Shown one piece after another: positions 9,178 through 18,760 of a stretch of DNA of 31,394 nt (positions are counted from its first letter, which is position 1; every line of letters starts with the position of its first letter). The stretch covers positions 1-31,394 of the forward strand of contig JAUCBJ010008249.1 of assembly GCA_032718475.1 (NCBI GenBank). The letters run 5' to 3'. Source of the DNA: Nemertoderma westbladi (taxonomy: Eukaryota; Xenacoelomorpha; Nemertodermatida; Nemertodermatidae). The notes under the pieces were generated by a model. The model saw nothing but the letters and a program-made list of their open reading frames with translations. It was not told where the DNA came from and searched no databases. Both the position numbers and the translations under genes were made by a program.

Positions 9178-9632
9178 CTTTCCAACTCAGTTGTCGCTCT
9201 TATTTCGTCCACCCTATTTGCGACGAATATAGGGTATCTCGTCTTCTCATTATGTAGCCATCCAAGCACTACCATGGAGTCCGTCCAGTAGTGTGTTTCC
9301 ACTATGTTGGGAATAGTATCCATCAAGTAGGCTGTGGCCCTTACTCCTAATCTAGCAGCTGTCAACTCGAGTTTCGGGACTGATGCTGAATCTGGCGGCG
9401 TCGACTTTGCTTTGCTGAATGCAAGTCTGGACTTATGAGCCCCTTCTTGTTGTACTAGGTAGAGTGCCGCTCCGTATGCTTCCAATGATGCATCGGAGAA
9501 CATAGATCCAGATCCGTCATGTCCCCATCCGGGAAATACACGCGTGGCATGCTGTATATCCCCATCCATTCTAAACTCTCCGTCCACTTGCTCCATTGCT
9601 TGCTGATCTCTTCCGGGACCTCTGTATCCCAT
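9105..9632 (-). pseudogene. RNase H domain of BEL/Pao Pol
   Basis: The frame shows FSDASLEAYGAALYL (first Asp), KLELTAARLGVRATAYL (Glu), YWTDSMVVLGWL (second Asp) and NRVDEIRATTELERWHYCP, which is the RNase H order of BEL/Pao Pol. RNase H removes the RNA strand after reverse transcription. The last motif (NPADL) is found in the next frame at the start of the 9177-8035 ORF, so a frameshift lies near 9150. Between 9633 and 9727 a frame reading RIYDPLGLASPLL joins this to the RT, after a stop at 9730-9728. Confidence 0.8.
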
Positions 9633-9727
9633 TCGTCCTTTAGCTTATATACTTTCTTAAGTATCTGTTTCCCCGTGACTAATAGTGGGGATGCTAGGCC
9701 TAGGGGATCGTATATCCTTGATATGTA

Positions 9728-10391
9728 CTATACATAGCCCCTCTTTGTGTGGATATCCGCGCCCTCCTGGCTCAGCTGGTACTTGAACTCGTCTGTCTCT
9801 CGGTTCCACAGGATCCCTAATGCCTTCTGCTGGGACTCTACCCTCTTGTTCGCCATGTCCTGTCCCTTGGCTGTCGTGGGATTATCCATGGTCGACTCTG
9901 GCCTCCTGTCCTCTATGGCTTTCATAAAGTCTTCTGAGCTGGATTGGAACTTGGTCAGGTTAAACCCGGATCCCTTCAGGATGTCGCGAACCTCGTGCCC
10001 TGTATCCAGTAGTTCTTTAACCGTGTTTCCAGACTCCATTCTGTAGTCTACATAGAAGCCGTGTCGAATCATATCAACGGCTTTGGCGCTATACTTCTCC
10101 TATTTCCCCTCTACTGTATCCCTCACAGCCACAGTCGTCGTAAATGAGGATGACTTGGCCCCCATATTCTGCACCACCATCTTGTACACCGGTACAGTGT
10201 ACACTGTAGCATAGGAAGCGCTGGCTGTCACTATCCTCCTCTGTCACACGGAGTTGGTTGAACATGCCTTCGATGTTGCAAGTGAAGGCGTGCCTCCCGT
10301 TTCTGAATCTCAGTATGACCTCGATTCCTGAGTTATAAATATTGGGACCCTCTAGCAGATAGTCGTTTAGGCACTTGCCGTTGGTCTTAGC
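9728..10391 (-). pseudogene. reverse transcriptase core, with stops and an altered catalytic box
   Basis: Directly after the TAG that ends the upstream ORF (10394-10392, at VVDA*), the same frame continues AKTNGKCLNDYLLEGPN, the classic VFDASAKTNG.SLND box of BEL/Pao RT, so the stop replaces a sense codon. ADIE-like (CNIEGMFNQ) and EEDSDSQRFL follow. A frame change near 10190 and a TAG at 10102-10100 come next. The catalytic box reads YVDY at 10054-10043 where YVDD is required, so the second metal-binding Asp is lost. RT thumb residues LKGSGFNLTKFQSS and LGILWNRETDEF continue to a stop at 9728. Confidence 0.85.
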
Positions 10392-12797
10392 CTATGCGTC
10401 AACTACCATCCGCAGTTTACCTTTCTTTGGGTCTAGAGCCACGTGAAGTGGCAGGTAATAGGTCCTATCCGTGTTCGGTTCGTCGACAGGTAACTCCACG
10501 GCCCATCCTTTCTCGACATACTTTCTTATCATTCTATGAATGTACTCATTCTTTTCGGGGCTCCGTTTTAGCGTTTGCTTCAATTTATGAAGCCTCGTGA
10601 GTACCATTCCCTTGTTGTCCGGTAGCGGTAATTTTGGTTGTTTCCATACCATTCCTATGGTGTACTGCCCCTCGTCGCATCTCATCCACTCCTTTACACT
10701 TTGTATCGCCTGTTTATCCTCTACCGAGGTTCCGACCCCGGTCTCTTTCAATCCCTCAAAATCCTGCCTAAGCAGTCTCCTGAGCTGCTCCTCCGCTCCT
10801 TCATTTTCCATCTCCCTCATAGTTCCCGCGAACATGCACCCTGATATCTCTGACATCCTAAACGGTATATTGGTTCTAATTGGGCCGCTTAGCATCCACC
10901 CAAATGGTGTTAAAATTGCCACCGGGTCACACTGTCTGTCTTCGCCAAAGACCGTCTGCATTCTCTCGTGGGCCATCGGGCAGTCCATTCCTACTATAAT
11001 GGATACCTTCCTAACGTCCACCTCTGGTATTGAGAAGTCGATACTGTCCAGGAATCTATATTGTTCGACCTCGATGTTGGTTGGTCGCCTGGCGTTGATA
11101 TTTATCGATGCTATCACCTGGATGGGGTTAATCGTCGCCCCATAATCGCATCCCGGTGCTATCGCTGCTATACCGCACCGTCCGGTCATCATCTCCAGGA
11201 CCTCATCTTTGCTGGAGATGGTTGTTACCGCCATTCTACTTGGCCTTGTCTTTAGTCCTATCTCTTCGGCCACCCAATCTTCGACCAATGTGAAGGCTGC
11301 TCCACTGTCAACCAGCATCAGCGTGGTTACTGATCGATCGCCATCTCTGATCACCCTCACTGGTACTACCCCGAGTAGTACCGTTCCTCTCTTCTTCGCC
11401 CCTACGGTGCTTGTTGCCATTGTCTGTCCTTTGCCTTGACCGAACTTAATTGGTGTTTCCTTGCATTGGTTAGCGCTATGTCCACCCGTCACACATCGAG
11501 GACAGACTTCGCTCCTCCTCGCGTATTCTATCTGATCTTCTCTGGGCAGTGCTTGCCAATATCTGCAGTTCATGGTCTGATGAAGTGCGTTTGTGTGTAA
11601 TTGGCATTTGTTGTTTGGGTTATAGCCGTCCTTATATAGTGCGCTGCGTATCGCACTTGCGTTCGTACCTAGATCCCTACTATTCTTATTGTTTGGTTTC
11701 AGCCTACTGGGCGTGTTGGGGTTGTGTTTGTTTGTATTGTTATTTTGCCCCTGTCCGCTCCATGGTGTGGCCCTACCCCCGGCTACATGTGGACTAGCAG
11801 TCCCCTGCGTCGCCAAGTATGGCAGCGATTGCCGGAGCTTTGGCAATGCGTTCGCCGTGTTGTGTTCTGGTTTTGGCCTATTGTATTCGGTCTTTGGCCC
11901 CTTTCCCAGACTATCCTCGCTATAGACTGGGTCTGTGATCAATTCGGCTTCGTAGTTGAGGAAGCTCGACATTTCTTCTAGGCCCGGTTCCGCACCCTTC
12001 TTCTCCCTGGTGGAGAAAGCGATTTTCCTCCATTTATTGCGCAGCCAGATTGGCAGTGCCTGCGCTATCGTGGTGATGTTATTAGATGCGTTGAGTTCAT
12101 ATGGCGCGTCTAACGTCTTCAACACGATTAGCGCCTTCTCGACTTTGTTCGCAAACGTCTTTATGCTAATGGGGTTATCCTGTAGGCCACCCGATGTTAT
12201 ACCTTTTAGGGTCTGCCGGATGATCTTGGCCGGGTGCCCGTACTCCCTGTCTAGCGCCCGCCATGCTGTCGTGAAGCCACCCTCGATGCCCTGGTACTGC
12301 CTTACAATGTCATACGCTGGGCCCCCTGTATATAACTGTAGATATTTTAGGCACTCCGCCTGCGTCAGGTTCTTAGTCAATATCTCATTGCTGTACATGC
12401 GCCGAAATTGCAGGTATTCTTCTGGCCTACTTCCATCGAATTTAAATGGTTCTACAGGTGGTAACTCGATTCTGGTCTTCAGTGCATCGATTAATGTAGC
12501 CATTCCCATCGCCTGTGCTTCCAATGGGTTCGTTGGATGCTGTACAGATTCTCCCGTTGGGTGCGGTCCGCTCGTCCTGTCTGTTGCCCTCCTTTGCGTC
12601 GGGTATATCATTGGGGGTAATGGCCCCCTCCATATTTCCGTGTCGCAGGATCTGTTCTCATCCAGGGGGTTTGATGTTCTTATCCCTGTTTGAGTATATT
12701 GTTGATATTCTGATGGGGGAATGTCACCCTGCCCCCCCCCCCCCCTACCGGTATGTTTGGTACTGGGGTTGATGTTAATATATTGGGGCCCATACAC
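10392..12797 (-). CDS. gag-pol: Gag C-terminal half, aspartic protease and RT N-terminus
   Basis: 801 codons. First comes a DUF1759-like capsid region (PPVEPFKFDGSRPEEYLQF, then the LKYLQLYTGG and WRALDREYGHP blocks). Next is an H/C-rich stretch with a CCHC (C432-PRC-x4-H-x4-C). Then a retropepsin-like protease with LMLVDSGAAFTLV (catalytic D497-S-G) and IIVGMDCP near its end. RT follows from QYTIGMVWKQPKLPLPDN to LPLHVALDPKKGKLRMVVDA, where an in-frame TAG cuts the polyprotein. Gag and Pol appear to share one reading frame, as in other BEL/Pao elements. The ORF has no natural start: it begins inside Gag at a GTG, beside a 14-base C run at 12732-12745 that separates it from the upstream Gag frame. 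Gag builds the particle and the protease cuts the polyprotein. Confidence 0.9.
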   Translation of the reverse strand: MYGPQYININPSTKHTGRGGGGQGDIPPSEYQQYTQTGIRTSNPLDENRSCDTEIWRGPLPPMIYPTQRRATDRTSGPHPTGESVQHPTNPLEAQAMGMATLIDALKTRIELPPVEPFKFDGSRPEEYLQFRRMYSNEILTKNLTQAECLKYLQLYTGGPAYDIVRQYQGIEGGFTTAWRALDREYGHPAKIIRQTLKGITSGGLQDNPISIKTFANKVEKALIVLKTLDAPYELNASNNITTIAQALPIWLRNKWRKIAFSTREKKGAEPGLEEMSSFLNYEAELITDPVYSEDSLGKGPKTEYNRPKPEHNTANALPKLRQSLPYLATQGTASPHVAGGRATPWSGQGQNNNTNKHNPNTPSRLKPNNKNSRDLGTNASAIRSALYKDGYNPNNKCQLHTNALHQTMNCRYWQALPREDQIEYARRSEVCPRCVTGGHSANQCKETPIKFGQGKGQTMATSTVGAKKRGTVLLGVVPVRVIRDGDRSVTTLMLVDSGAAFTLVEDWVAEEIGLKTRPSRMAVTTISSKDEVLEMMTGRCGIAAIAPGCDYGATINPIQVIASININARRPTNIEVEQYRFLDSIDFSIPEVDVRKVSIIVGMDCPMAHERMQTVFGEDRQCDPVAILTPFGWMLSGPIRTNIPFRMSEISGCMFAGTMREMENEGAEEQLRRLLRQDFEGLKETGVGTSVEDKQAIQSVKEWMRCDEGQYTIGMVWKQPKLPLPDNKGMVLTRLHKLKQTLKRSPEKNEYIHRMIRKYVEKGWAVELPVDEPNTDRTYYLPLHVALDPKKGKLRMVVDA

Positions 12798-13459
12798 CTA
12801 TCCGCAATAACTCTCCCCTCCCCTGGATATATGTTATGTCCCTGCATGCTATAGTCATACTGTTGTGCTGGTACCGGTATAGGCCTATCCACTTCTGGCC
12901 TACCTACTGGTATGTACTCCGAGACTTCAGGGTTTAATCCCGTCGTCCGCGCTGCCCTATCGCCTACATTATCTCTCCCAGCATGGCCTATAGTATGTGC
13001 AGTAAGGCCTACAGTATGTCCAGCAGTCTGTATGTGTCCCTCCGGACCGAAGTTTAACCTTCTCGAATAATCCAAGAAGTCCTCCCCGCGATTACTGTAT
13101 CCTCGATCGGCAGCTATATCCCGTCGGGAAGTTTCTCTTCGATCCCCTCTACTATTCTCATCCTTGTACCGGTACGCCCTGTACCCCTCTCTCGGCGTAT
13201 AGTACACCTCGCCAGGTCGCATTTCTCCGGGACGACGGCAATCTCCCGGAGTTCGACCCCACCGACTCTCCAACTCCATCTCTACTACCGACGGCTCGCT
13301 ATCCGTCCTCGCTCTCCTATCGCTCGCAAAGACACTTCTTCTACACTCTTCTCTTCTTCTTTCCGCAGTGTAGCGTCCCCGCTTGTGAGATCTCTCATCG
13401 ACCTCCCGGTTAAACTCCACTGTTCTTCTTCCCTCTTCTGACTGGGCTTGACGTCTCAT
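12680..13459 (-). pseudogene. Gag segment rich in Arg/Glu and Tyr
   Basis: 259 codons with an R/E/D-rich start (EEGRRTVEF, RYTAERRREECRR) and a part rich in Tyr, Gly and Pro (PGEVYYTPREGYRAYRYKD). No family domain is recognised; low-complexity charged regions of this kind are usually disordered. It ends after running through the poly-G tract (GGGGGR). The downstream Gag ORF takes over from there in another frame, so the two were probably one protein. Confidence 0.6.
12732..12745 (-). repeat. homopolymer tract (G14 on element strand) at a frame change
   Basis: The Gag frame changes from the 13459-12680 ORF to the 12797-10392 ORF across this run. Length change in the tract is enough to explain the break. 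Confidence 0.75.
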
Positions 13460-13629
13460 CGCTCGCCCTCTTGCGACGCCAACCTCTCTCTCTCTACCCG
13501 GTCACACGCCGCTGGGGATATTCGTAATCCCCCTACTATTCTCCATTGCCGGGTGCTGTGGTTCACCTAATTCGCCCCACGCATTATCCGCCGACGCCTG
13601 TGGGACACTCTCTGCCCCCCCTCTCGCCA

Positions 13630-14320
13630 CTAATCTCTCGTTGTGGGGCTCCTGTAGCCCCCCCCCCCCCCCCACTCGCCACCTATCACATCACTGTCTC
13701 TCACTTCGCCTCTACGCCCCTCTCTAGTTGACGCACTAACTCTACTGCGGCTGGGTCCATTCACCCCCGCCTCTCCCTCTATCAATACGTGGCCTGGCAG
13801 GCTCCCGTCGGGTTGACTCACCCTCGCTACTCCCTGCGTATTAACTACATGGTCTACCAGGCTCCCGTCGGGGTCTCTCACCCCCGTCACCCTCTGCGTA
13901 CTAGCTATGTTGCCTACCAGGCTCTCGCTGGTCGGACCACCTGCGTCTGCCGCGTTTACATTAATAGCACCAGTATCAATATTATTTTCTAAATTATTTA
14001 AATTATCAGAATTATTCTGCGCTGAATTCGGGTTATTATTTAAATTATTCTGTATATTTGAATTAGAATCAGGATTATTCTGCTCGTTTGAATTAAAATT
14101 ATTATTTAGATTATTTTGCGTATTTAAATTTAAATTATTTGAATTATTTTGTATACTCAAATCTTGATTATTTGAATTATTTGGATTATTATTTAAATTA
14201 GGATCGTTCGGATTTAAATTACTATTATCGGGCAAAATATTATTTCCTGCAATGAAAGTTTGATTAGGGTTATCTACTACGGTACTATTAATATTAACGT
14301 CCTCTAATGTATTGTTATTA
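13630..14320 (-). pseudogene. Gag segment, Asn-rich low-complexity
   Basis: The frame is open from the end of a G tract (GGT AAT AAC at 14320) to 13630. Asn makes up a large part of the first 110 codons (runs such as NNPNNSNNQ and NLNTQNNLNNN), the coding equivalent of AAT/AAC-rich DNA. Then comes a duplicated motif: VGNIASTQRVTGVRDPDGSL and VDHVVNTQGVARVSQPDGSL, about 20 residues each. It ends after a second poly-G tract. Asn-rich regions often form disordered or aggregating segments; any role in Gag assembly is inference. The codon and base composition is very unlike the neighbouring gag parts. Confidence 0.6.
13658..13673 (-). repeat. homopolymer tract (G16 on element strand) at a frame change
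   Basis: The tract is read as poly-Gly at the end of the Asn-rich frame. Coding-like sequence continues after it in another frame (reading WGELGEPQHPAMENSRG). Confidence 0.7.
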
Positions 14321-14552
14321 CCCCCCCCCCCCCCCCCCCGCCCGTACAGTTACACCAGTCAGTCTTGGGTCTGTCGTCCGGTCCCTGTAAGTGGGGTATT
14401 AACAAACGTTTCCATAACTTCCGGCTCCTCGTAGATACTACCCGAGCCAGCCTCACTCTCTGATAGTCCCAATTGTGCCAGTTCCAATCGGCGCTTCTTT
14501 TGGCCTGATATTGCATAAGCCCCCTCAACCGGGCGTGCATATCATCCCGCAC
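14304..14552 (-). pseudogene. Gag segment between two frame breaks
   Basis: 82 codons beginning DDMHARLRGLMQYQAKR and containing WNWHNWDYQ. It overlaps the end of the upstream Gag frame in another frame and ends just after a 19-base G tract read as poly-Gly. The upstream break lies beside a GA dinucleotide run (14568-14580), another slippage-prone repeat. No domain recognised. Confidence 0.55.
14321..14339 (-). repeat. homopolymer tract (G19 on element strand) at a frame change
   Basis: The ORF 14552-14304 enters the tract and stops five codons after it. The Asn-rich frame opens directly from it. A one-base change in the run would join them. Confidence 0.8.
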
Positions 14553-15772
14553 ACGCTTTCCCGTTCTCTCTCTCTCTCCCTATCCTCTCGCAAACTCTGC
14601 TTGGCCAACTCTGCCTTTCTCGCAATCCTCTCAAGCCGCCTCACCCCACGCTCTTTTCGCTCACTCGCCCCTCTCACCTCACGCTCTTTACGCTCATTCT
14701 CCTCTCTCGCCCCTCTCGCCTCACGTTCTTTGCGCTCGTTTGCCTTTTTCGCTTCTCGCTCTTTGCGCTCATTCGCCTCTTTCGTTTCTCGCTCTTCTCG
14801 GTCCTTTCCTTTTCTCATTTCTATCTCCTCACACTCTCTAAAGTTTCTCGCAACCCTCTCAGCCCTCTCTTTATTCTCTCTCGCCAGCTCTCTCTCTCTT
14901 TCTAGCAACGCAGTTCCCTCTTCCAACTGCCTATCTAACTCTTTCTGGTCTAGCGCCACCATGTCTAATTGACACGCCAGATCTATTTCTAACACCCTTC
15001 TTGCTTTTGTGGAAGATGTAGCGGACTTGTCGGTCGTGACGGACCCCCGTTGCCTCTCTGTCCTACTAACTTTCCCCCACTTTCTGGGGTTCTCGCTAAC
15101 CGACGAGACCGAAGCCTCGGGGTTAATCTCGGATTCGCCCTCGTGTGGGTCTACCCAACCCACTAACTTAATTCCCCCAGCATCCACTAAATACGGCCCT
15201 ATGTACACTACTTGGGGCTCCATTATCCCGGACTGCCACAGTTCAAATAGTTCGGTGGCGACCCCCCTCGCTCTCTCACTGGCTAGTTCTCCCTGTCCGA
15301 AGCAAACTAGGTATCTAAAGTGTTTATTCGACTCACCTAGTCGCTGGTTCAAATTCCCTTGGTCTACTTTTGCTCCCTCTCTGGCCTCCCTGAGCTGTTT
15401 CTTCGTCACATTGTAGGCTCGTCGGAGCCGGTCACTGGTTCCGACGTCCTCGTCGCCGATCTCTCCTCCTCCCCTCCTGGTTCGGCGTCGTACCGGCGGC
15501 CCCACTGTCGCCGTTCCGGTGGGCCATCCGTCGTCCTCGGCCTGTGGCTGGCCGGCGACATCGGTACTTCGACCACCGTCATGTGTCGACTCGTCCTCTC
15601 GTCCTGGTAGATGGCCGCCCTCTGCTTGGGCTGCCGGATCGTCTCTCTCCGGCGAGTCCGGCGTTGCGGGTTGATACCGTCGCGTCACGGCCTCACGGAT
15701 CGTTTCATTGGTATCATCCGGGGTCCGCGGCGGTGTCGTCTCTCCCTCTAGATTTCAGGGTTCTCCGCTCAT
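14525..15772 (-). pseudogene. gag: Gag N-terminal segment with premature stop at codon 6
   Basis: The first ATG after the 5' LTR is at 15772-15770 (AAAAGATGAGC, A at -4 and G at -1). The frame meets TGA at codon 6 (15757-15755) and then stays open to 14525, about 410 codons. The middle has a globular-looking part (NKHFRYLVCFGQGELASER, then WQSGIMEPQVVYIGPYLVDAGG). The last 130 codons are a long Glu/Arg/Lys-rich coiled coil (ERERELARENKERAERVARN; repeats of KEREAKKANER) made from a short tandem repeat of about 36-42 bp. The N-terminal position right after the LTR and the coiled coil fit Gag. The frame is lost at a GA microsatellite near the end. Confidence 0.7.
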
Positions 15773-15863
15773 CTTTTAACTTTCTCCCTGGTGCCTGGCA
15801 GTCACAGTTCTAGCAGCGGTATTCAAGATCTGTGTACTAAAATAATCTTTGTGATTTTTGTAC

Positions 15864-16298
15864 TGTGACGGGATCAGAGGATCCCGACCGGTTGATTTGT
15901 GTTACGCGTCACCGCACGATTGTGAAAAGATAGTTTGTTGTTGTTGCCTTTGATGTTGATATAAACGGTAATATAGTTAACTGAATATAATAGCACAGTT
16001 GTCCAGAATGTGTAATTGAGATATTTTTCCTTGTCCCTGATTGGCCAATAACCTAATTCTCGGCTCCCACCTCTGTGGGAGTGTTTCCCCCCCCCCCCGA
16101 TGCTGTCACTTTCCCTCTCCAAGAGGTTTGACCTATAACCTCTTTTGTGTGGCTCTTTGGGGCCGTGTGTTGTCCCCGTTATTGGGGGTGGTACGAGGTT
16201 GATTGTGATTAACCTCGTACCTCGTACTCCCCAATATTGCTTAAAACGCCACTTCCCAACTTTATGGGGTTGGTGGACCAGAATTGAATCCGCTCACA
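15864..16298 (-). repeat. 5' LTR of the BEL/Pao element
   Basis: 435 bp with the same ends as the left LTR. On the element strand it has an inverted CCAAT box region (ATTGGCCAATCAGGG), the same GTACGAGGTT/AACCTCGTAC hairpin (16191-16220), a small CTCGTAC duplication, and a 12-base C run instead of 21. No clear TATA box or AATAAA signal is seen. Confidence 0.93.
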
Positions 16299-16303
16299 AA
16301 AAT
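16299..16303. repeat. target-site duplication AAAAT, right
   Basis: Matches 2461-2465. Confidence 0.9.
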
Positions 16304-16548
16304 CCGATAATTTCGCCCCATTTTCGACCTTAAAAGTAATTTAATACCAAATACTGTCTGCTGGTTGGTTGTTAGGTGTTAGCTGTTGACCAATGGCGGC
16401 TTGGATGAAATCAGTGTACTGCAGTATTGGTCTGGTGCATGGTTGAAGGAACCCAGAACCGGACCGGTACCCTAAACCAACACTGGACGATAGGGGATTA
16501 GGCATTCTGCATTCAGCATTAGGAGATAGTTCAAAAACAGATTACTAT
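16304..16548. other. no recognisable feature
   Basis: Unique-looking non-coding sequence between the LTR element and the 30-bp array. Confidence 0.5.
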
Positions 16549-16763
16549 CGGAGCGACGGAGTCTATTAAACTGGAACGATGGCGACGGAGTCTATTGAAC
16601 CCGGAACGATGGCGACGGAGTCTATTAAACCTGGAATGATGGCAATGGAGTCGATGAAACCCGGAACGATGGCGACGGAGTCTATTAAACCTGGAACCAT
16701 GGCCTCTTTTAAACCTGGCAGCCTGGGACGTTGGCGACAGAGTCCATTAAACCAAGGCCTACC
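16549..16763 (+). repeat. 30-bp minisatellite, about 7 units
   Basis: Units have the core GATGGCGACGGAGTCTATTA followed by AACCCGGAAC. The same unit occurs in reverse orientation at 20334-20555. The array can be read as ten-codon repeats but there is no real ORF. Confidence 0.85.
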
Positions 16764-16848
16764 GAATTAGGCAAATGATGGATTCCCTGAGGGAGAACGA
16801 GTTTACAACGGTTTTGATACAGTTTGGGGTAGGGCGGGTTGAGTTGAC

Positions 16849-16970
16849 CCATGGAATACTAAATATACATATATATAAACTATATATACTGTATATAAAC
16901 TATATAAACTATAAACTATATAAACTATATAAACTGTATATATATAAACTCTATATTTAGTATTCCATGG
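16849..16970. repeat. palindrome with AT-rich centre
   Basis: Perfect 19-bp arms (CCATGGAATACTAAATATA and its complement) enclose about 84 bp of TATA/TATAAAC microsatellite. The flanks (gagttgacc / ttgacctc) extend the symmetry weakly. A foldback or cruciform-prone site. Confidence 0.85.
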
Positions 16971-17442
16971 TTGACCTCAGGTCACCCAACCAACCTATCT
17001 AGAGACGAAACAACCTATCTAGAGACGAACTCCGCGCCCTGAACTGAAGTAAAAGAATAACAGTCTAATTTTAGTAGGCCTACAACTGTAACTAATTCTG
17101 GTTAAATTTATTTAAACTTAAATTTGGTACAGTTGTTGTGATGGTTTAATTTCGGTTTAAAATGTAGCATGTAGTAAACTACTGTAATACAGTATAAATA
17201 TAATATTGCAATTTGTCATATTAATTTGGTGCGGGATTAGCAAGTAACTGTGTTCAATTAGCTCTTGTTGGAGGCCTTCTGTCTCCTGCCACTGTCGGTT
17301 TATTTGTGGCGCGCCTGCCACAGATATTCTACACTCGTTACAATGCAGCCTTCTATCGGACGATCTATCCCATCTGCGTCTCGCTTTTCACTTGCAGTCC
17401 TTACAAGACTTGTCACTTAATTTATCTTAATTAATTCTTACT
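16971..17442. other. non-coding, no feature seen
   Basis: AT-rich sequence with an adjacent duplication of acaacctatctagagacgaa at 17000-17030. No ORF of interest. Confidence 0.5.
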
Positions 17443-17446
17443 TTAA
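17443..17446. repeat. TTAA target site, left
   Basis: TTAA directly before CCCTATTA; paired with TTAA at 19016-19019. Confidence 0.75.
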
Positions 17447-17485
17447 CCCTATTAGTACCGGGCTATAAAATGTTGTACAAATACC

Positions 17486-17524
17486 GGGGGGGGGGGGGCA
17501 TATTGACCCCCCCCCCCCCCCCCC
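17486..17524. other. G13-N8-C18 foldback near the element end
   Basis: Thirteen G, then CATATTGA, then eighteen C. It can fold into a pure G:C hairpin, or one strand into a quadruplex. It lies 40 bp inside the left end of the piggyBac-like element. Confidence 0.85.
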
Positions 17525-17979
17525 TCCTCCTCTAAAATCTACAAATATTTACGAAAACGTCTGATTTTTTGTTTGTACGTAGGTATCACTTGTCTGGATC
17601 CGACGAAAAAAAAAATTTTCGAAAAAATGTGCTGGGGTGGTTATATTGCAGCACCAAAATTACAAGTAGTGCACAATTTGCACAAAATTTGAAAGTTACA
17701 TTTTCGGCTAATTCTTTTTCAATACAGGTTTTCTGGGGTGCAAAATACATTGGAAAATATTAAAAAATGATATGATTACTATAAATGGCTGTTTAGTCCT
17801 CTCTGCGTAGGAAAAAAATGAAAAAAACAAGTAACCAGCACTTTTCAGTTGGAACACAAAATTTTTATTTCACTTATACGATGCTATAAATTCACATTTT
17901 CAGGTTTTCGAGGGCGCTGATTCTAATGGAATACATTTCTAATATGCCAGATCATTGCTACTTACGTATTTTTCGGCTT

Positions 17980-18760
17980 AATTCGGCAAATTTTGCTGCT
18001 AGCACCAAATTTCGGACCCAGCACCAAAAAGTACAAGTTTGCGATGTCCTGTGCTGTTTTTATTGATTCCATCGGATTCAGGACCCTCATAAACCCGTAT
18101 AACGCAAGAAACAAGGTGATACTATCTACTTATCAATTTGCATATTTTCCAAAATTTGGTGCTGACACAACAATTTTCACCCACCGGCGAAAAATACAAG
18201 TTTGAGAACTCTTATGAAATTTTTACTGATTCCATTGAATTCAGAACCATCACAAACCCGTATAACGCAAGAAACAAGGTGACACAATCAATTGATATAT
18301 TTGATGGTTTTCAAAATTTGGTGCTGGCACCACATTTTGCACCCACTTCCGAAAGTCTTGAAAGTTTGAGATGTCTAGTTCGATTATTATATTTTCCATT
18401 GAATTCAGAACAGCCATAAACCTCTAAAACGCAAGAAATAAATTGTCACAAGCAATTTTATCTATTGAATGGATTTTCAAAATTTCGTGCTAGCACCAAA
18501 ATTTGCACACAGCACCGAAAAATACAAGTTTGATACGCTTGGTGCAACTCGTATATATTTCATCGAATCCAGAACCCCAAAAAACCCAAATTGCGTAAAA
18601 AAACAAGTTTCAAACAATCAATTTACAAAATTAACTTATTTCAAAATTTGGTGCTGGCACCAAAATTTGGCACCCACCGAAAAAAACAAGTTTGAAATTT
18701 CTAAATCAATTTATATGAATTATATGATACCAATTATATGATTCCATCCAATTTCTAACA
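17980..18760 (+). repeat. about 164-bp tandem repeat, 4-5 diverged units
   Basis: The anchor AAACCCGTATAACGCAAGAA occurs near 18092 and 18254 and in weaker form at 18418 and 18582, a spacing of 162-164 bp. TTTTCAAAATTTGGTGCTGG...CACC...AAAATACAAGTTTGA recurs in step with it. The array lies inside the piggyBac-like element. The units are diverged, so the array is old. Short ORFs over it have no meaning. Confidence 0.8.

Larger units (their letters stand above)
2466..16298 (-). mobile_element. complete, decayed BEL/Pao LTR retrotransposon (13.8 kb) with an extra 3' gene
   Basis: Two LTRs with TG...CA ends (TGTGA...TCACA) bound the element, and a 5-bp duplication flanks it. A polypurine tract next to the left LTR shows that it runs on the minus strand. 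In element order it has the 5' LTR, a Gag start at 15772, Gag with a CCHC, a DSG aspartic protease, RT, RNase H, integrase with an HHCC-type finger, and the Pol C-terminal domain (DUF5641-like) ending at 7410. The order and protein types are those of BEL/Pao. The usual size of such elements is about 5-8 kb; this one is nearly twice that because of a long low-complexity gag and about 4.4 kb between pol and the 3' LTR. That interval holds a minisatellite, an accessory gene and a structured 3' region. No tRNA-like primer site beginning TGG is visible next to the 5' LTR. Many stops and frameshifts show that this copy cannot move by itself. Confidence 0.93.

Noticed and set aside
11956-12693. 245-codon + strand ORF opposite Gag
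   Set aside because: Antisense shadow of the Gag-protease frame, which has recognised domains.
14475-14972. + strand Ser/Leu-rich ORF (SLRSFASLA repeats)
   Set aside because: Reverse reading of the Glu/Arg-rich coiled-coil repeat of Gag.
15770-15863. tRNA primer binding site after the 5' LTR
   Set aside because: No TGG-starting match to a tRNA 3' end could be seen in the first 90 bases on the element strand, so none is annotated.
17993-18741. Several 70-93-codon ORFs in the AT-rich satellite
   Set aside because: They repeat with the 164-bp unit in changing frames and have no conserved start.
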